NCBI RefSeq assembly: GCF_003324485.1
Contig: NZ_QODK01000001.1
Coordinates: 806,001 to 870,000, forward strand
Origin: Cohaesibacter intestini
GTDB taxonomy: Bacteria > Pseudomonadota > Alphaproteobacteria > Rhizobiales > Cohaesibacteraceae
DNA: 64,000 bases
Reading direction: 5' to 3'
A model generated the notes under the pieces. It saw only the letters and a program-made list of their open reading frames with translations. It was not told the DNA's origin and searched no databases. A program made the position numbers and the translations under genes. This document shows, one piece after another, positions 17,132 to 26,744 of this stretch (its first letter is position 1; the number at the start of each line of letters is the position of its first letter).

Positions 17132-17226
17132 GGTTCCTGACAGATCAGGCCTCTCTCCATGCCAATGGCGAAGAGGCAAAAACCCCGGCCAGCCCGAAAG
17201 GGCGGTCGGGGCTTGGGACTTTCATG

Positions 17227-17877
17227 TTACTTGAGAAAAGACTCAAGGCAAGCATCGGAAAAGAGCTTGAAGGCGCGGGAGCGATGGGACAGGCCGCGAT
17301 CGCCGCCCGGTTTCCAGCCATGTTTCTGCTCCGAGGTCATTTCCCCAAAGGTGATGTCATGGCCTTCAGGGATGAACATTGGGTCATAGCCAAAGCCCTT
17401 GTCGCCGCGCGGCGGCCAGATGACCTCGCCTGCCACTTCGCCGCGGAAGAATTGGGTCTCGCCATCGGGCCAAGCCAGACAGAGCACCGCGATGAAGCGG
17501 CCCGTCCGGTCTTTGGGCTCGATTGCGCCCTTGGCTTGCAGCTTTTCCTCGACATTGCGCATGGCCAAGGCGAAATCCTTCGCAGGCCCTGCCCAACGCG
17601 CGGAATAGATGCCCGGATCGCCATCAAGGGCATCGACCGCAAAGCCGGAATCATCGGCCAAAGCCGGAAGACCCGTGGCTTTGGCGGCAGCCAAGGCCTT
17701 CAGTTCCGCATTGGCCTCGAAGGTGGTGCCGGTTTCTTCCGGCTCGTCCAGCTCCAATTCGGCTGCGGTCTTGATGCTCAGGCCATAATGGGCCAGCAAT
17801 TCCTGAATCTCGCGGATCTTGCCCTTATTGTGGCTCGCCACCACAAGCGGCGTGTCGACACTAAGCTGATTGCTCAT
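17227..17877 (-). CDS. rdgB: XTP/dITP diphosphatase (RdgB/HAM1)
   Basis: Cytosolic pyrophosphatase that hydrolyses ITP, dITP and XTP so that they are not built into nucleic acids. The 216 residues carry the N-terminal [14 protein letters not shown] substrate loop, [28 protein letters not shown] with the catalytic Asp, [11 protein letters not shown] and the C-terminal SHRSRAF motif. It is 31 bp downstream of rph and 95 bp upstream of hemW on the same strand. Confidence 0.96.
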   Translation of the reverse strand: MSNQLSVDTPLVVASHNKGKIREIQELLAHYGLSIKTAAELELDEPEETGTTFEANAELKALAAAKATGLPALADDSGFAVDALDGDPGIYSARWAGPAKDFALAMRNVEEKLQAKGAIEPKDRTGRFIAVLCLAWPDGETQFFRGEVAGEVIWPPRGDKGFGYDPMFIPEGHDITFGEMTSEQKHGWKPGGDRGLSHRSRAFKLFSDACLESFLK

Positions 17878-17908
17878 CGAATGCTCTCTTTGTTGTGGGC
17901 GGATTGGC

Positions 17909-18628
17909 TCAGGCTTCGTCAGCGACCTGAAGGGTCAGCAATTCGCCGATGCCTTTCTTGGCCAGCCCCATCAGAGCCATCAATTCTTCTTCGGAGAATG
18001 GCTCGCCTTCGGCGGTACCCTGAATTTCCACAATGCCGCCCTTGCCGGTCATGACGAAGTTGGCGTCGGTTTCAGCGTCGGAATCCTCCAGATAGTCAAG
18101 ATCCAGCACCGGGGTGCCGTTATAGATGCCGCAAGAAATGGCGGCGACCTGATCTTTCAAAATGGTGGCATCCTTGGCGACCATGCTGCGGCTGCGCATC
18201 CACTCGATGCAATCACGCAAGGCAATCCAGGCACCGGTGATGGAGGCGGTGCGGGTGCCGCCATCGGCTTGAATGACGTCGCAATCGACGGTGATCTGAC
18301 GTTCACCGAGCGCTTCCAGATCGACAATAGCACGCAGGGAACGGCCAATCAGGCGCTGGATTTCCTGTGTCCGGCCAGATTGTTTGCCCGCGCTGGCCTC
18401 ACGGCGCATGCGATCACCGGTGGCGCGCGGCAGCATGCCATATTCAGCGGTCACCCAGCCGCGATTCTGACCACGGAGCCAAGGCGGGATACGCTCTTCA
18501 AGGCTGGCGGTGCAGAGCACATGGGTATCGCCAAACTTGATCAGGCAGGAGCCTTCCGCATGTTTGGAGACATTGCGCGTGATCGTCACCTCGCGCTTCT
18601 GGTCTGGGGTACGTTTGGACGGGCGCAT
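17909..18628 (-). CDS. rph: Ribonuclease PH
   Basis: Phosphorolytic 3'-5' exoribonuclease that trims tRNA 3' ends; works as a hexamer. The 239-residue protein begins [14 protein letters not shown] and has the [30 protein letters not shown] (phosphate-binding Arg) and [18 protein letters not shown] motifs of the PDX fold. The start at 18628 has AGGAG 7 bp upstream; the frame is open to 18862 but overlaps the divergent promoter region. First gene of the rph-rdgB-hemW operon. Confidence 0.97.
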   Translation of the reverse strand: MRPSKRTPDQKREVTITRNVSKHAEGSCLIKFGDTHVLCTASLEERIPPWLRGQNRGWVTAEYGMLPRATGDRMRREASAGKQSGRTQEIQRLIGRSLRAIVDLEALGERQITVDCDVIQADGGTRTASITGAWIALRDCIEWMRSRSMVAKDATILKDQVAAISCGIYNGTPVLDLDYLEDSDAETDANFVMTGKGGIVEIQGTAEGEPFSEEELMALMGLAKKGIGELLTLQVADEA

Positions 18629-18745
18629 TGAAGTCTCCTGCTTGCTGTGTCGAATGGCCGGGACGCCTGATCCCCCGCTCACGCAAGGGTGAAAGGGATG
18701 TTGGCCACATGGGCCATTGTTTCCGGTCCGGTCACATCTATATCT

Positions 18746-18758
18746 TGTGCATTGCACA
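18746..18758. promoter_or_regulatory. Palindrome in the rph / hrcA divergent promoter region
   Basis: TGTGCA-T-TGCACA is a perfect 6+1+6 dyad, extended to CTTGTGCAT...; it lies 117 bp before rph and 132 bp before hrcA. It is not the CIRCE sequence bound by HrcA. A regulatory role is only suggested by symmetry and place. Confidence 0.3.
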
Positions 18759-18890
18759 TGCCTGAAGAGCTTTCTAGAAGTGCATGGGCCTTGAGACAAG
18801 GGGTGCTTGCAGCATTTCGTGTTTTTGGGGCATAAGAATATGGAACGATGCTTCGAAACCACGGAGCCTGTTATCGACAGAGAGTGTCAG

Positions 18891-19976
18891 ATGATCGATC
18901 GCATAAACAGCTTTCCGCCCTTTACCGGGATGGATGACCGGTTGAAGGACATTTTCCGGACCATTGTCGAATCCTATCTGCAAACCGGGGATCCGGTCGG
19001 TTCGCGCAGCATTTCACGCGCCCTGCCGATATCCCTGTCCCCTGCCTCGGTGCGCAATGTGATGTCGGATCTGGAGCATCTGGGCTTGATTTATGCGCCC
19101 CATACCAGTGCCGGGCGGTTACCAACCGAAATGGGCTTGCGCTTCTTTGTTGATGCGATGCTGGAATTTGGCGATCTGTCGAATGATGAGCGCCGCAGCA
19201 TTGAAAGTCAGATGACCGCGTCACCGGATCATGAGGCCGGGGTCGACAATCTTCTGACAAAAGCCAGCAAAATGCTGTCGGGCCTGTCATCAGGGGCGGG
19301 CCTTGTTTTGACCTCCAAGCAGGATAAGAGGCTCAAGCATGTGGAATTTGTCCGGCTGGAAGCGACCAAGGCCTTGGTCGTGCTGGTGGATGAGGAAGAT
19401 CGGGTCGAAAATCGTCTGATCGACCTGCCCTCGGGCCTCCCCGCCTCAGCCCTGACGGAAGCCAGCAATTTTCTCAATGCCCATATTCGCGGCAAAACGC
19501 TGACGGCGGCGCAAACCGAAATCGAGGCCCATCGCCATGCATTGCAGGCTGAACTGGACGAACTGACCGCCAAGTTGGTGGAAGCCGGGCTCGCCACATG
19601 GGCCGGGGCCAACACGGACCAGCCACAGAGCCTGATTGTTCGCGGGCGGTCCAATTTGTTGGAGCATGTCACCGCGCGGGAAGATCTTGAGCGGATCCGG
19701 CATCTGTTTGATGATCTGGAGACCAAAAAAGATCTGGTGCAGTTGTTGCAACTGGCCGATCAAGGGGACGGGGTCCGGATCTATATCGGATCGGAAAACA
19801 AGCTTTTCTCCCTGTCCGGCTCGTCGGTCATTGTCTCGCCCTATCGGGATAGTGAGCAGAATATTGTCGGCATTCTTGGCGTGATTGGTCCAACGCGGTT
19901 GAACTATGCCCGCATCGTGCCAATGGTCGATTATACCGCTCGGGTCTTGACCAGCATGTTGTCGGAGAAACCCTGA
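18891..19976 (+). CDS. hrcA: Heat-inducible transcription repressor HrcA
   Basis: A 361-residue dimeric repressor that binds CIRCE operators (usually before groESL) and needs GroEL for activity. Cues are [22 protein letters not shown], the winged-helix [35 protein letters not shown] and the C-terminal [19 protein letters not shown]. The start is uncertain: ATG 18891 matches the usual short lead, while ATG 18840 and 18807 are also open. No CIRCE sequence was found in the window, so its targets should lie elsewhere. grpE follows 249 bp downstream. Confidence 0.95.
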   Translation: MIDRINSFPPFTGMDDRLKDIFRTIVESYLQTGDPVGSRSISRALPISLSPASVRNVMSDLEHLGLIYAPHTSAGRLPTEMGLRFFVDAMLEFGDLSNDERRSIESQMTASPDHEAGVDNLLTKASKMLSGLSSGAGLVLTSKQDKRLKHVEFVRLEATKALVVLVDEEDRVENRLIDLPSGLPASALTEASNFLNAHIRGKTLTAAQTEIEAHRHALQAELDELTAKLVEAGLATWAGANTDQPQSLIVRGRSNLLEHVTAREDLERIRHLFDDLETKKDLVQLLQLADQGDGVRIYIGSENKLFSLSGSSVIVSPYRDSEQNIVGILGVIGPTRLNYARIVPMVDYTARVLTSMLSEKP

Positions 19977-20062
19977 ATCGTGACCGGTGCCTAAGGTCCC
20001 CCGTTTTTTGACGTCAAAATAGTCCAGAAGGCCACTGCATGTGCTTTGGGGTGTGAATCGCC

Positions 20063-20090
20063 TTGAAATATCCGCGGCTTTTGCATCTCT
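20063..20090 (+). promoter_or_regulatory. Candidate RpoH (sigma-32) promoter for grpE
   Basis: A CTTGAAA -35 box at 20063-20069 is followed after about 14 bp by GCATCTC, matching the C-A-T-N-T part of the heat-shock -10 box. It lies about 135 bp before the grpE start and would allow grpE expression independent of hrcA. Not tested. Confidence 0.4.
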
Positions 20091-20225
20091 TTGCCCTGCA
20101 CTACTTGATTTTCTGCTGAAAAGCCTGATATCGGGTGCAAACCAAAAGACCTGAGGATGTTTGGTGCGCGTTACGGTGATATGCCTCACCCGCATGCGCA
20201 CTCGTTCCAAAAGCGAGGCCAATTG

Positions 20226-20882
20226 ATGTCTGAAGAAAAGCAAAACTCTGAAACTGTCGAGGATCCGCTTGCCGAGGCTCCGGTTGAAGAGACTGCAACC
20301 GATGCGCCCTATCTCAATCCGCTGGAAGCAGCCGAGCTTCGGATTGCCGAGTTGGAAAAAGAACATGGCGAGATGAAAGATCAGCTTCTGCGCACCGTCG
20401 CCGAAATGGAAAATCTGCGCCGCCGTACCGAGAAGGAAGTGCGCGATGCCAAGCAGTTTTCGGTCGCCAGCTTTGCGCGTGATATGCTTGCCGTTGCTGA
20501 CAATCTGCGTCGCGGTCAGGAAGCCGTTGCCGATGAAGATCGCGTTGCCGCCGAGGGTGCACTGAAAGCTTTGCTCGATGGCACGGCGATGACCGAGCGG
20601 GAAATGCTCAAGACACTGGAAAAGCATGGTGTCAAAAAGCTGAACCCGGAAGGCGAGAAATTCGATCCCAATTATCATCAGGCGATGTTTGAAGTGCCGA
20701 ACCCGGATGTGCCGAACAATTCCGTGGTTCAGGTGGTTCAGGCCGGTTATGTGATCGGCACCCGCGTTCTGCGTCCGGCGATGGTCGGCGTGGCCAAGGG
20801 GGGGCCGAAATTCGTGTCCCCAGCTGCGGATGAAGAGTCAACAGACGATGCATCAGGCGAAGGTCTCGACAAAAGCGTCTGA
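20226..20882 (+). CDS. grpE: GrpE nucleotide-exchange factor of DnaK
   Basis: A 218-residue co-chaperone that releases ADP from DnaK and acts as a thermosensor. An acidic N-terminal tail is followed by a long helical dimerisation region (about 35-110, [20 protein letters not shown]) and the beta domain with [13 protein letters not shown] and the [21 protein letters not shown] end. The start at 20226 has GAGG about 8 bp upstream; the frame is open to 20157. A hairpin terminator follows. Confidence 0.96.
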   Translation: MSEEKQNSETVEDPLAEAPVEETATDAPYLNPLEAAELRIAELEKEHGEMKDQLLRTVAEMENLRRRTEKEVRDAKQFSVASFARDMLAVADNLRRGQEAVADEDRVAAEGALKALLDGTAMTEREMLKTLEKHGVKKLNPEGEKFDPNYHQAMFEVPNPDVPNNSVVQVVQAGYVIGTRVLRPAMVGVAKGGPKFVSPAADEESTDDASGEGLDKSV

Positions 20883-20903
20883 TATTACCGCATAGAAGAA
20901 CCC

Positions 20904-20945
20904 AAAGCCGTTGCCGCTCTCGTAAGCGGCAGCGGCTTTTTCACA
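20904..20945 (+). terminator. grpE terminator
   Basis: AAAGCCGTTGCCGCT pairs with AGCGGCAGCGGCTTTTT around a 6-nt loop, with one internal mismatch, and ends in a T run 22-60 bp after the grpE stop. Confidence 0.85.
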
Positions 20946-21064
20946 TCAATGGGATTCTGTCGGGAGAATATCTCGATCAAAGGTGAAAGTGCGCCGTTTC
21001 GTCGCACCTTGCGGGTCTTTTTTGGATGGTTCCAATGATTTTAGTCAAAGAGAGGCGTTCGGTC

Positions 21065-21198
21065 TGAGACTAAAGTGGACTCAACCTTGTGGTTCGGGTT
21101 CGCCAGTGCGTCTCTCTCCTCCCCTCGACGTTCCTCTGCTGGCACCATACCCATGGATCACGCCTATAAGGAGACCTCCAACAGGTCTCCTTTTTTTT
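21065..21198 (+). ncRNA. Putative small RNA with an exposed anti-Shine-Dalgarno-like loop
   Basis: This gene-free stretch ends in its own strong terminator (21168-21198: AAGGAGACCT, 5-nt loop, AGGTCTCC and eight Ts) although grpE already has one. Upstream of it a long imperfect hairpin can be drawn: 21089-21095 pairs with 21155-21161, a GGGT/ACCC block, then GCCAG 21102-21106 with CTGGC 21139-21143. It closes a 32-nt loop containing the pyrimidine run TCTCTCTCCTCCCCT (21111-21125), complementary to ribosome-binding sites. C/U-rich loops of this kind occur in trans-acting alphaproteobacterial sRNAs. The 5' end is a guess; no family was recognised. Confidence 0.5.
21168..21198 (+). terminator. 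Terminator of the putative small RNA
   Basis: A 10-bp perfect stem, 5-nt loop and eight consecutive T residues. No coding sequence on the plus strand lies between it and the grpE terminator 230 bp upstream. It is also 48 bp beyond the end of the convergent LysR gene. Confidence 0.9.
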
Positions 21199-21245
21199 GC
21201 CCTGATGAAATCTATCGTTTACGTAATGGGCATCTTGTTGCGGTT

Positions 21246-22133
21246 TTACGATCTGCCAAGCGCTGTAATAATCCAGGATCGGAACTGAATGGCCGCCGGG
21301 CTGATATGGCCACGTTGGCGCACCAGTCGCATTGTTTGGCCGGTGGCAAGAGGCGTGCTATCCAATGCAACAAGGCTTCCGTCTGCCAGCGCGGCATGCG
21401 TCAGGGCAGCATGGGCCATAAAGACACCCCTGCCCTGTCTGGCGGCTTCGAGCGCGAGCCATTGATTGGGATATTTGAGGCCCGCATGCCAATCGAGAGA
21501 AAGGCTCGCTCTCGCCTCAGCCCAGACCTGCCAATCGGCTTCGCAATGGCTGTCATGCAACAAGGTCACCGATTTCCAGTTATGGGGATCCTGAAGACCC
21601 AACAGATCCCGATATTGCTGAGAGCAGACCGGCAGGATCGCATCATCATACAGAGGTTCGCTGAGAAGGTCGCCGTCTTTTGCCTCTCGGTTGGTAATCA
21701 GGAAATCGAGCGCGCCCATATTCTGGCTGCCACCACGCCTTGATTCTGCGCGAGGAATGATTTCCACCTGTGGATTGAGTTGATAAAAGTCCTGCAGGCT
21801 GGGCAACAGCCAGCCATCGAGCAAGGCGGGCGGCAAGGCAATGGTGAGAGAGACAAGTGGGACGTCGCTTTGTTTGGGTGGCATCAGCGTCGCAAGCTGA
21901 TCGAGCAGGCGGGTCACGTCTGGCAGATAACGCTCGCCAGCGTCCGTCAGTTTCACCTTGTTGGCCCGACGAACGAACAGGACCTCTCCCAGCCACGTCT
22001 CCAAGCCCTTGACATGCTGACTGATGGCGGTCGAAGTGACATCCAGTTCCAGCGCTGCGCGCGCAAAGGAACCATGACGGGCTGCAGCTTCGAAGGCCTT
22101 GACGGCGCTGAAGGGCGGTAGCTTTCGCGACAT
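21246..22133 (-). CDS. LysR-family transcriptional regulator (GcvA-like)
   Basis: A 295-residue LysR regulator: N-terminal HTH at about 8-67 (LPPFSAVKAFEAAARHGSFARAA and TAISQHVKGLETWLG) and a LysR substrate-binding domain. The RKLPPFSAVKAFEAAARHGSF opening is typical of the GcvA/AmpR subgroup. The start at 22133 has GAGG about 6 bp upstream. No divergent target is adjacent, since putA on the upstream side points the same way, so the regulated genes are unknown. Confidence 0.9.
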   Translation of the reverse strand: MSRKLPPFSAVKAFEAAARHGSFARAALELDVTSTAISQHVKGLETWLGEVLFVRRANKVKLTDAGERYLPDVTRLLDQLATLMPPKQSDVPLVSLTIALPPALLDGWLLPSLQDFYQLNPQVEIIPRAESRRGGSQNMGALDFLITNREAKDGDLLSEPLYDDAILPVCSQQYRDLLGLQDPHNWKSVTLLHDSHCEADWQVWAEARASLSLDWHAGLKYPNQWLALEAARQGRGVFMAHAALTHAALADGSLVALDSTPLATGQTMRLVRQRGHISPAAIQFRSWIITALGRS

Positions 22134-22287
22134 GTGGAACCTCGACTCTGTCTGACTTTGGAAATGTGCATGGCTTGGTGCCCGGATTGGCTTTTCTTGC
22201 AGGTGGGCTTTTTCCATTTATCACATCATGATCCAAGACGTGGTTTGGGCAGTGATACCGCTCCAGAATGCCAGAGAAACGACAAAG

Positions 22288-22320
22288 GGCAAGAAAAACT
22301 TTTCCAAGTTTTTCTTGCCC
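22288..22320 (-). terminator. putA terminator hairpin
   Basis: A perfect 15-bp inverted repeat (GGGCAAGAAAAACTT at 22288-22302 and its complement at 22306-22320) with a 3-nt loop, 26 bp past the putA stop. The trailing T tract is short on the minus strand (CCCTTTG), but the stem itself is very stable. Confidence 0.75.
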
Positions 22321-22346
22321 TATTTCATCATGTTGAATTTATTGCT

Positions 22347-25300
22347 TTATTTCACGCGCCCTTCAGCCGCTGCCAACAGTTGCGCGTTGCCACCGGATGC
22401 CGTCGTGTCGATGCAGAGATGTCGCTCGAGGATGAAACGGGCCGGATCGGCTTCGACAATCAGTGGCATCAAAACCCCGTCACGTTTGGCAATTTCAATG
22501 CGGAGGGCCCGTTTGATGTCAGCTTCAAAGCAACAGGCGATGGCATCAATCGAGTCCAGATGGGACATTGTTTCGACATCGACATGACCATCGAAACCGA
22601 CAATCGGCGCCCCTGATGGCTTGAGTTGTTCCGCAAGGGCCTTGGCGCCCGGCGCGACCAGCACCACCGCACAGCCACCAACCAGCGCAGCCACTGTCAT
22701 TTTCAGGGTTTCGGTATCATCGCCCCCGATCACCAGCGCAATACCGCGCGGTGCAAAAGTCAGCCGGTTGGACTCCCCGGTCGGTCCGGGCATTTCCTGC
22801 GGTTCGAGCGACTCTCCCATATGAGCGTCAAACTCAACCGGCATGTCGCAAACGCCTTTCAGCGCGGCGTAGCGGAAGGCATTGGCCGCCCAATGGGTGC
22901 GCAGCTCGTGCTCGGTCTGCAGCTCATGGATCGCATATTGCAGCTCGACAGTGGCGATTTGCTCGCCACTCATCGTGCCGGTTGCCGGGGCAGCCCCCTG
23001 ATAGAAGCGATTGACATAGTGAGGGCCACCGGCTTTCGGGCCGGTTCCAGACAGGCCTTCGCCACCGAAGGGCTGCGAGCCAACAATGGCGCCGATCTGG
23101 TTGCGATTGACATAGATGTTGCCGACCTTGATCCGGTCAACAATGTCCTGCACCCGATTGTCCATCCGGGTGTGAAGTCCAAAGGTCAGGCCAAAGCCCT
23201 TGGCATTGATGGTCTCAACCACCTTGTGCACATTGCGTGCGGCAAAGGAGGCCACATGAAGGACGGGACCGAAAATTTCCTCCTCCAACTCTTCAATACC
23301 AGAGAGCTGAATGATCGTCGGCGCGCAGAAAATGCCGCTCTCCGGCACATTCAACTGCTTGATCAGCTTGCCAGCGGCACGCATTTTCTCACAATGGGCG
23401 TCGATCTTGCCCTTGGCGGCCTGATCAATCACCGGGCCGATATCGGTCGCCCAGTCCCATGGATTGCCCAAAGCCAGTTCAGCCATTGCGCCCTTGAGCA
23501 TCTCGATCACTCGTTCATAAATGTCCTCCTGCACATAAAGCATGCGCAAGGCCGAGCAGCGCTGGCCGGCCGACTGGAAGCTCGAGGCGAGGATATCGCG
23601 CACGGCCTGTTCCGGCAGGGCGGTGGAATCAACGATCATTGCATTGAGACCCCCGGTCTCGGCAATGACGGGCGCGTCCGGGGAAACATGTTCCGCCATG
23701 GCGCGGTTGATGGTCTGGGCAACACCGGTGGAGCCGGTGAAGCAAACCCCGGCAATGCGCGGATCGCTGGTGATTGGCGTGCCGACGGTGCGGCCGCTGC
23801 CGGGCAGCAATTGCATAGCGGCTTTTGGCACGCCTGCTTCATGCATCAATTCAACGGCACGGGCGGCGATCAGCGGGGTTGGGCCTGCGGGCTTGGCCAA
23901 AACCGCATTGCCAGCGGCGAGCGCCGCCAAAATCTGGCCAGTGAAGATGGCGAGCGGGAAATTCCAGGGCGAGATGCAGGCGATGGTTCCGCGCGCCTGC
24001 TTTTTGGCCTCGGCTTCCAGACGCTCTGCTTCATTGGCATAGAAGCGGGCAAAATCGACCGCCTCGCGCACTTCGCCGATGGCATCAAGCATGGTCTTTC
24101 CCGCTTCGCGGCTGGCAAGTGCAAAAAATTCCGGAGCATGGGCTTCATACAGATCACCGACCTTGCGCAGAATCGCAGCGCGCTCGGCGGTCGGCACCTG
24201 TGACCAGTCCTCGAACCCTTTGAGGCTGGCAGCAAGAGCCGCTTCGACATCATCGCTGGAGGCTTGCGCGACAAGACCGATTTGGTCACTTGGGTCGGCA
24301 GGGTTGAAAACCGGTTTCATTTCGGAAGCGGTTTCATATCCGTCAACCATTGGCTTTGCCGACCATTGATGGGTCTTGAAACGACCACGTTCCGCATCCA
24401 ATTTGGCCATAGTGACCGGGTCTGTATGATCCCACCCCTGGCTATTGACGCGTTTTGCACCAAAAATGTCTTTTGGCTTGGTGATGTAGGGATTGGCAAT
24501 CGCATCGCCAAGGCTGCGCACCTGTGCGAAGGGATCCTTGGCGATTTCTTCCGGCGCGATGCTCTCATCGACAATCTGGTTGACGAAGGACGAGTTGGCG
24601 CCATTTTCCAGCAGACGGCGGACCAGATAGGCCAGCAAATCTTCGTGGGCACCCACCGGCGCATAAATGCGGCAATTGACATATTCGGTTTTCATCAGGG
24701 TTTCGAACAGGCTTTCCCCCATGCCATGCAGACGCTGGAATTCGAACCGGTCCTTGCGGATGCCCATGGTCTGGGCAATTTCGAGGATGGCAGCCACCGA
24801 ATGGGCATTGTGCGAGGCAAATTGCGGGTAGATCCGGTCTGTCATGTCCAGCAAGCGGCGGGCATTGGACAGATAGGAGACATCGGAATTGACCTTGCGG
24901 GTAAAGACCGGGAAGCTTTCAAGGCCCATCACCTGGGCGCGTTTGACCTCGGCATCCCAATAGGCCCCCTTGACGAGGCGCACTGTGATCTTGCGGTCCA
25001 GCTTGTGGGTCAGGGCATAGAGCCAGTCGACAACGAAGGATGCGCGGTGGCCATAGCTCTGGACCACGACACCAAAGCCATCCCAGCCAGCCAGCGCCGG
25101 ATCAGAAAAGACTTTTTCGATGACATCAAGGGACAGATCGAGGCGGTCCATTTCCTCCGCATCGATGTTGAAGCCCATATTGGCAGACTTGGCCAGCAGG
25201 GCGAGCGACAGGGTACGGGAGGTCAACTCTTTGAGCACCCTATCCTTCTTGCCCATCTCATAGCGGGAATGGAGCGCCGACAATTTGACCGAGATACCCG

Positions 25301-26042
25301 GATTCTTCATCGTGTCATCGGACTTGCAATGCTTGGCCAGCGCTGTGATCGCATCAGAATAGGCAATGTGATAGCGCATCGCATCCGCTTCGGTGCGGGC
25401 CGATTCGCCAAGCATGTCGTAGGAATAGACATAGCCCTTCTTTTGCATACCCTCCGCACGGTTGGTGGCCTTTTCGATGGTGGTTCCAAGCACGAACTGG
25501 CGCCCCAGTTCCTTCATCGCCTGCGCCACAGCGGTCCGCACCACGGGTTCGCCCATCCGTTTGACCATCGAATGGAGCGTCGTGGCCAGCCCTTTTTCTT
25601 CATCGGTTTTGAGCAGCTTGCCGGTCAACATCAGGCCCCAGGTGGAGGCATTGACCAGCGAGGAGGCCGATTTGCCCAGATGCACGCCCCATTCACTGGG
25701 GGCAATCTTGTCGGAAATCAGCGCATCGATGGTGTCCGGGTCCGGCACCCGCAGCAGGGCTTCGGCCAGACACATCAGGGCAATGCCCTCTTTGGTCGAC
25801 AGGCCATATTGGGCCAGAAAGCTTTCCATCATGGTCGGCGCGGTGCTGGTACGGATGGTCCGGACCAGATCGGCGGCGCGTTTGCTGGCCCGGGCGCAGA
25901 GATACTCGTCGAGATCAGCTTCCTGCATCAGACGACGGACATTTTGCGCCTCATCGGCCAGATAATGATCGCGGATGATGGTGCGAAGGCTGGTCATGCG
26001 GTCAGTCAGATCCTGTGCCCGCTCGCTGTTCTGTTGATCCAT
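22347..26042 (-). CDS. putA: Bifunctional proline dehydrogenase / delta-1-pyrroline-5-carboxylate dehydrogenase PutA
   Basis: A 1231-residue enzyme that oxidises proline to glutamate in two channelled steps at the inner membrane face. An alpha-helical arm (about 1-150) leads to the FAD proline dehydrogenase barrel (about 190-490, with FNIDAEEMDRLDLSLDVI and the YCR-like GESLFETLMKTEYVNCRIYAPVG stretch). The NAD-dependent aldehyde dehydrogenase follows (about 560-1020, AETGGLNAMIVD and the QSAGQRCSALR active-site Cys), then a C-terminal ALDH-like domain to the end. It lacks the N-terminal ribbon-helix-helix of E. coli PutA, so it should not repress its own gene; a divergent Lrp-type regulator fills that role. 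Confidence 0.96.
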   Translation of the reverse strand: MDQQNSERAQDLTDRMTSLRTIIRDHYLADEAQNVRRLMQEADLDEYLCARASKRAADLVRTIRTSTAPTMMESFLAQYGLSTKEGIALMCLAEALLRVPDPDTIDALISDKIAPSEWGVHLGKSASSLVNASTWGLMLTGKLLKTDEEKGLATTLHSMVKRMGEPVVRTAVAQAMKELGRQFVLGTTIEKATNRAEGMQKKGYVYSYDMLGESARTEADAMRYHIAYSDAITALAKHCKSDDTMKNPGISVKLSALHSRYEMGKKDRVLKELTSRTLSLALLAKSANMGFNIDAEEMDRLDLSLDVIEKVFSDPALAGWDGFGVVVQSYGHRASFVVDWLYALTHKLDRKITVRLVKGAYWDAEVKRAQVMGLESFPVFTRKVNSDVSYLSNARRLLDMTDRIYPQFASHNAHSVAAILEIAQTMGIRKDRFEFQRLHGMGESLFETLMKTEYVNCRIYAPVGAHEDLLAYLVRRLLENGANSSFVNQIVDESIAPEEIAKDPFAQVRSLGDAIANPYITKPKDIFGAKRVNSQGWDHTDPVTMAKLDAERGRFKTHQWSAKPMVDGYETASEMKPVFNPADPSDQIGLVAQASSDDVEAALAASLKGFEDWSQVPTAERAAILRKVGDLYEAHAPEFFALASREAGKTMLDAIGEVREAVDFARFYANEAERLEAEAKKQARGTIACISPWNFPLAIFTGQILAALAAGNAVLAKPAGPTPLIAARAVELMHEAGVPKAAMQLLPGSGRTVGTPITSDPRIAGVCFTGSTGVAQTINRAMAEHVSPDAPVIAETGGLNAMIVDSTALPEQAVRDILASSFQSAGQRCSALRMLYVQEDIYERVIEMLKGAMAELALGNPWDWATDIGPVIDQAAKGKIDAHCEKMRAAGKLIKQLNVPESGIFCAPTIIQLSGIEELEEEIFGPVLHVASFAARNVHKVVETINAKGFGLTFGLHTRMDNRVQDIVDRIKVGNIYVNRNQIGAIVGSQPFGGEGLSGTGPKAGGPHYVNRFYQGAAPATGTMSGEQIATVELQYAIHELQTEHELRTHWAANAFRYAALKGVCDMPVEFDAHMGESLEPQEMPGPTGESNRLTFAPRGIALVIGGDDTETLKMTVAALVGGCAVVLVAPGAKALAEQLKPSGAPIVGFDGHVDVETMSHLDSIDAIACCFEADIKRALRIEIAKRDGVLMPLIVEADPARFILERHLCIDTTASGGNAQLLAAAEGRVK

Positions 26043-26175
26043 GTGGACCTCCTTGGACGGCTTGGCTCGGCGGCTCGATCTTGCTTTTGCTTTGATTTTC
26101 GCTCTGTTTCAGGCGAAGAATGTCGGGACCGCGAAGCGATGTGATTGCTTGGAAGATGGCTTCAGAATAGCGGAA

Positions 26176-26259
26176 AATGCCTAGGCGAACTGACTGAATG
26201 ATTTGCAAATTTAGCCAGATTCTCTTATTTTTGGTCCATAGACTTCATTCAATGCCTAG
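26176..26259. promoter_or_regulatory. putA / regulator divergent promoter with a repeated 9-mer
   Basis: In the 231-bp region between the divergent starts the 9-mer AATGCCTAG occurs at 26176-26184 and again at 26251-26259, 75 bp apart (about seven helical turns). TGAATG and CATTCA words lie between them in inverted order. Lrp-type octamers wrap DNA over several phased sites, so these may be PutR contact points (inference). Confidence 0.35.
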
Positions 26260-26273
26260 AAATTTTGACAATT

Positions 26274-26723
26274 ATGGACAATTTGGACAATCTTGATCGC
26301 AAAATTCTCGACGTTCTGGCCGACGACGGGCGGATCACGATCACTGACCTTGCAAAAAAGGTCGGTCTATCAAAGACCCCTTGCCAGCTCAGGATGCGCA
26401 AGCTGGAGGAGAAGGGCTATATCCGTGGCTATGGCGCGATGCTTGACCCGGAAAAGCTTGGCGAAGGGCATATCGCTTTTGTGCAGGTCTCCCTCAGCGA
26501 TACACGATCGGACGCGCTCAATGCCTTCAACGAGGCGGTGCGCCATATCAGGGAAATCGAGCAATGCCACATGATCGCGTCGAATTTCGACTATCTTCTG
26601 AAAATCCGCACCCGTGACATGTCGAACTATCGCAAGGTGCTGGGAGAGAAAATCTCCGCCCTGCCCCATGTGTCGCACACATCAACCTTTGTGGTGATGG
26701 AAAGCGTCAAGGATCGAAAGTGA
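26274..26723 (+). CDS. putR: Lrp/AsnC-type proline-catabolism regulator (PutR-like)
   Basis: A 149-residue Lrp-type protein with HTH (DNLDRKILDVLADDGRITITDLA then SKTPCQLRMRKLEEKGYI) and AsnC domain (MIASNFDYLLKIRTRDM). PutR of rhizobia and Agrobacterium is a proline-responsive activator encoded divergently from putA; position and family match. The ATG at 26274 gives the standard length; a TTG at 26265 is also open. It converges on the lipid kinase with 21 bp between stops. Confidence 0.9.
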   Translation: MDNLDNLDRKILDVLADDGRITITDLAKKVGLSKTPCQLRMRKLEEKGYIRGYGAMLDPEKLGEGHIAFVQVSLSDTRSDALNAFNEAVRHIREIEQCHMIASNFDYLLKIRTRDMSNYRKVLGEKISALPHVSHTSTFVVMESVKDRK

Positions 26724-26744
26724 ATGGCATTGGTGCGGCCCGGT

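Noticed and set aside
19446-20678. 410-codon minus-strand frame across hrcA-grpE
   Set aside because: Antisense to two well-recognised genes and spanning their intergenic region.
21089-21161. 6S RNA, tRNA or SRP RNA at the small-RNA locus
   Set aside because: I could not find the conserved sequence elements of any of these; only a generic hairpin plus terminator is visible.
22626-26144. Two long plus-strand frames (525 and 626 codons) opposite putA
   Set aside because: Shadow frames produced by biased codon use in putA; no family features.
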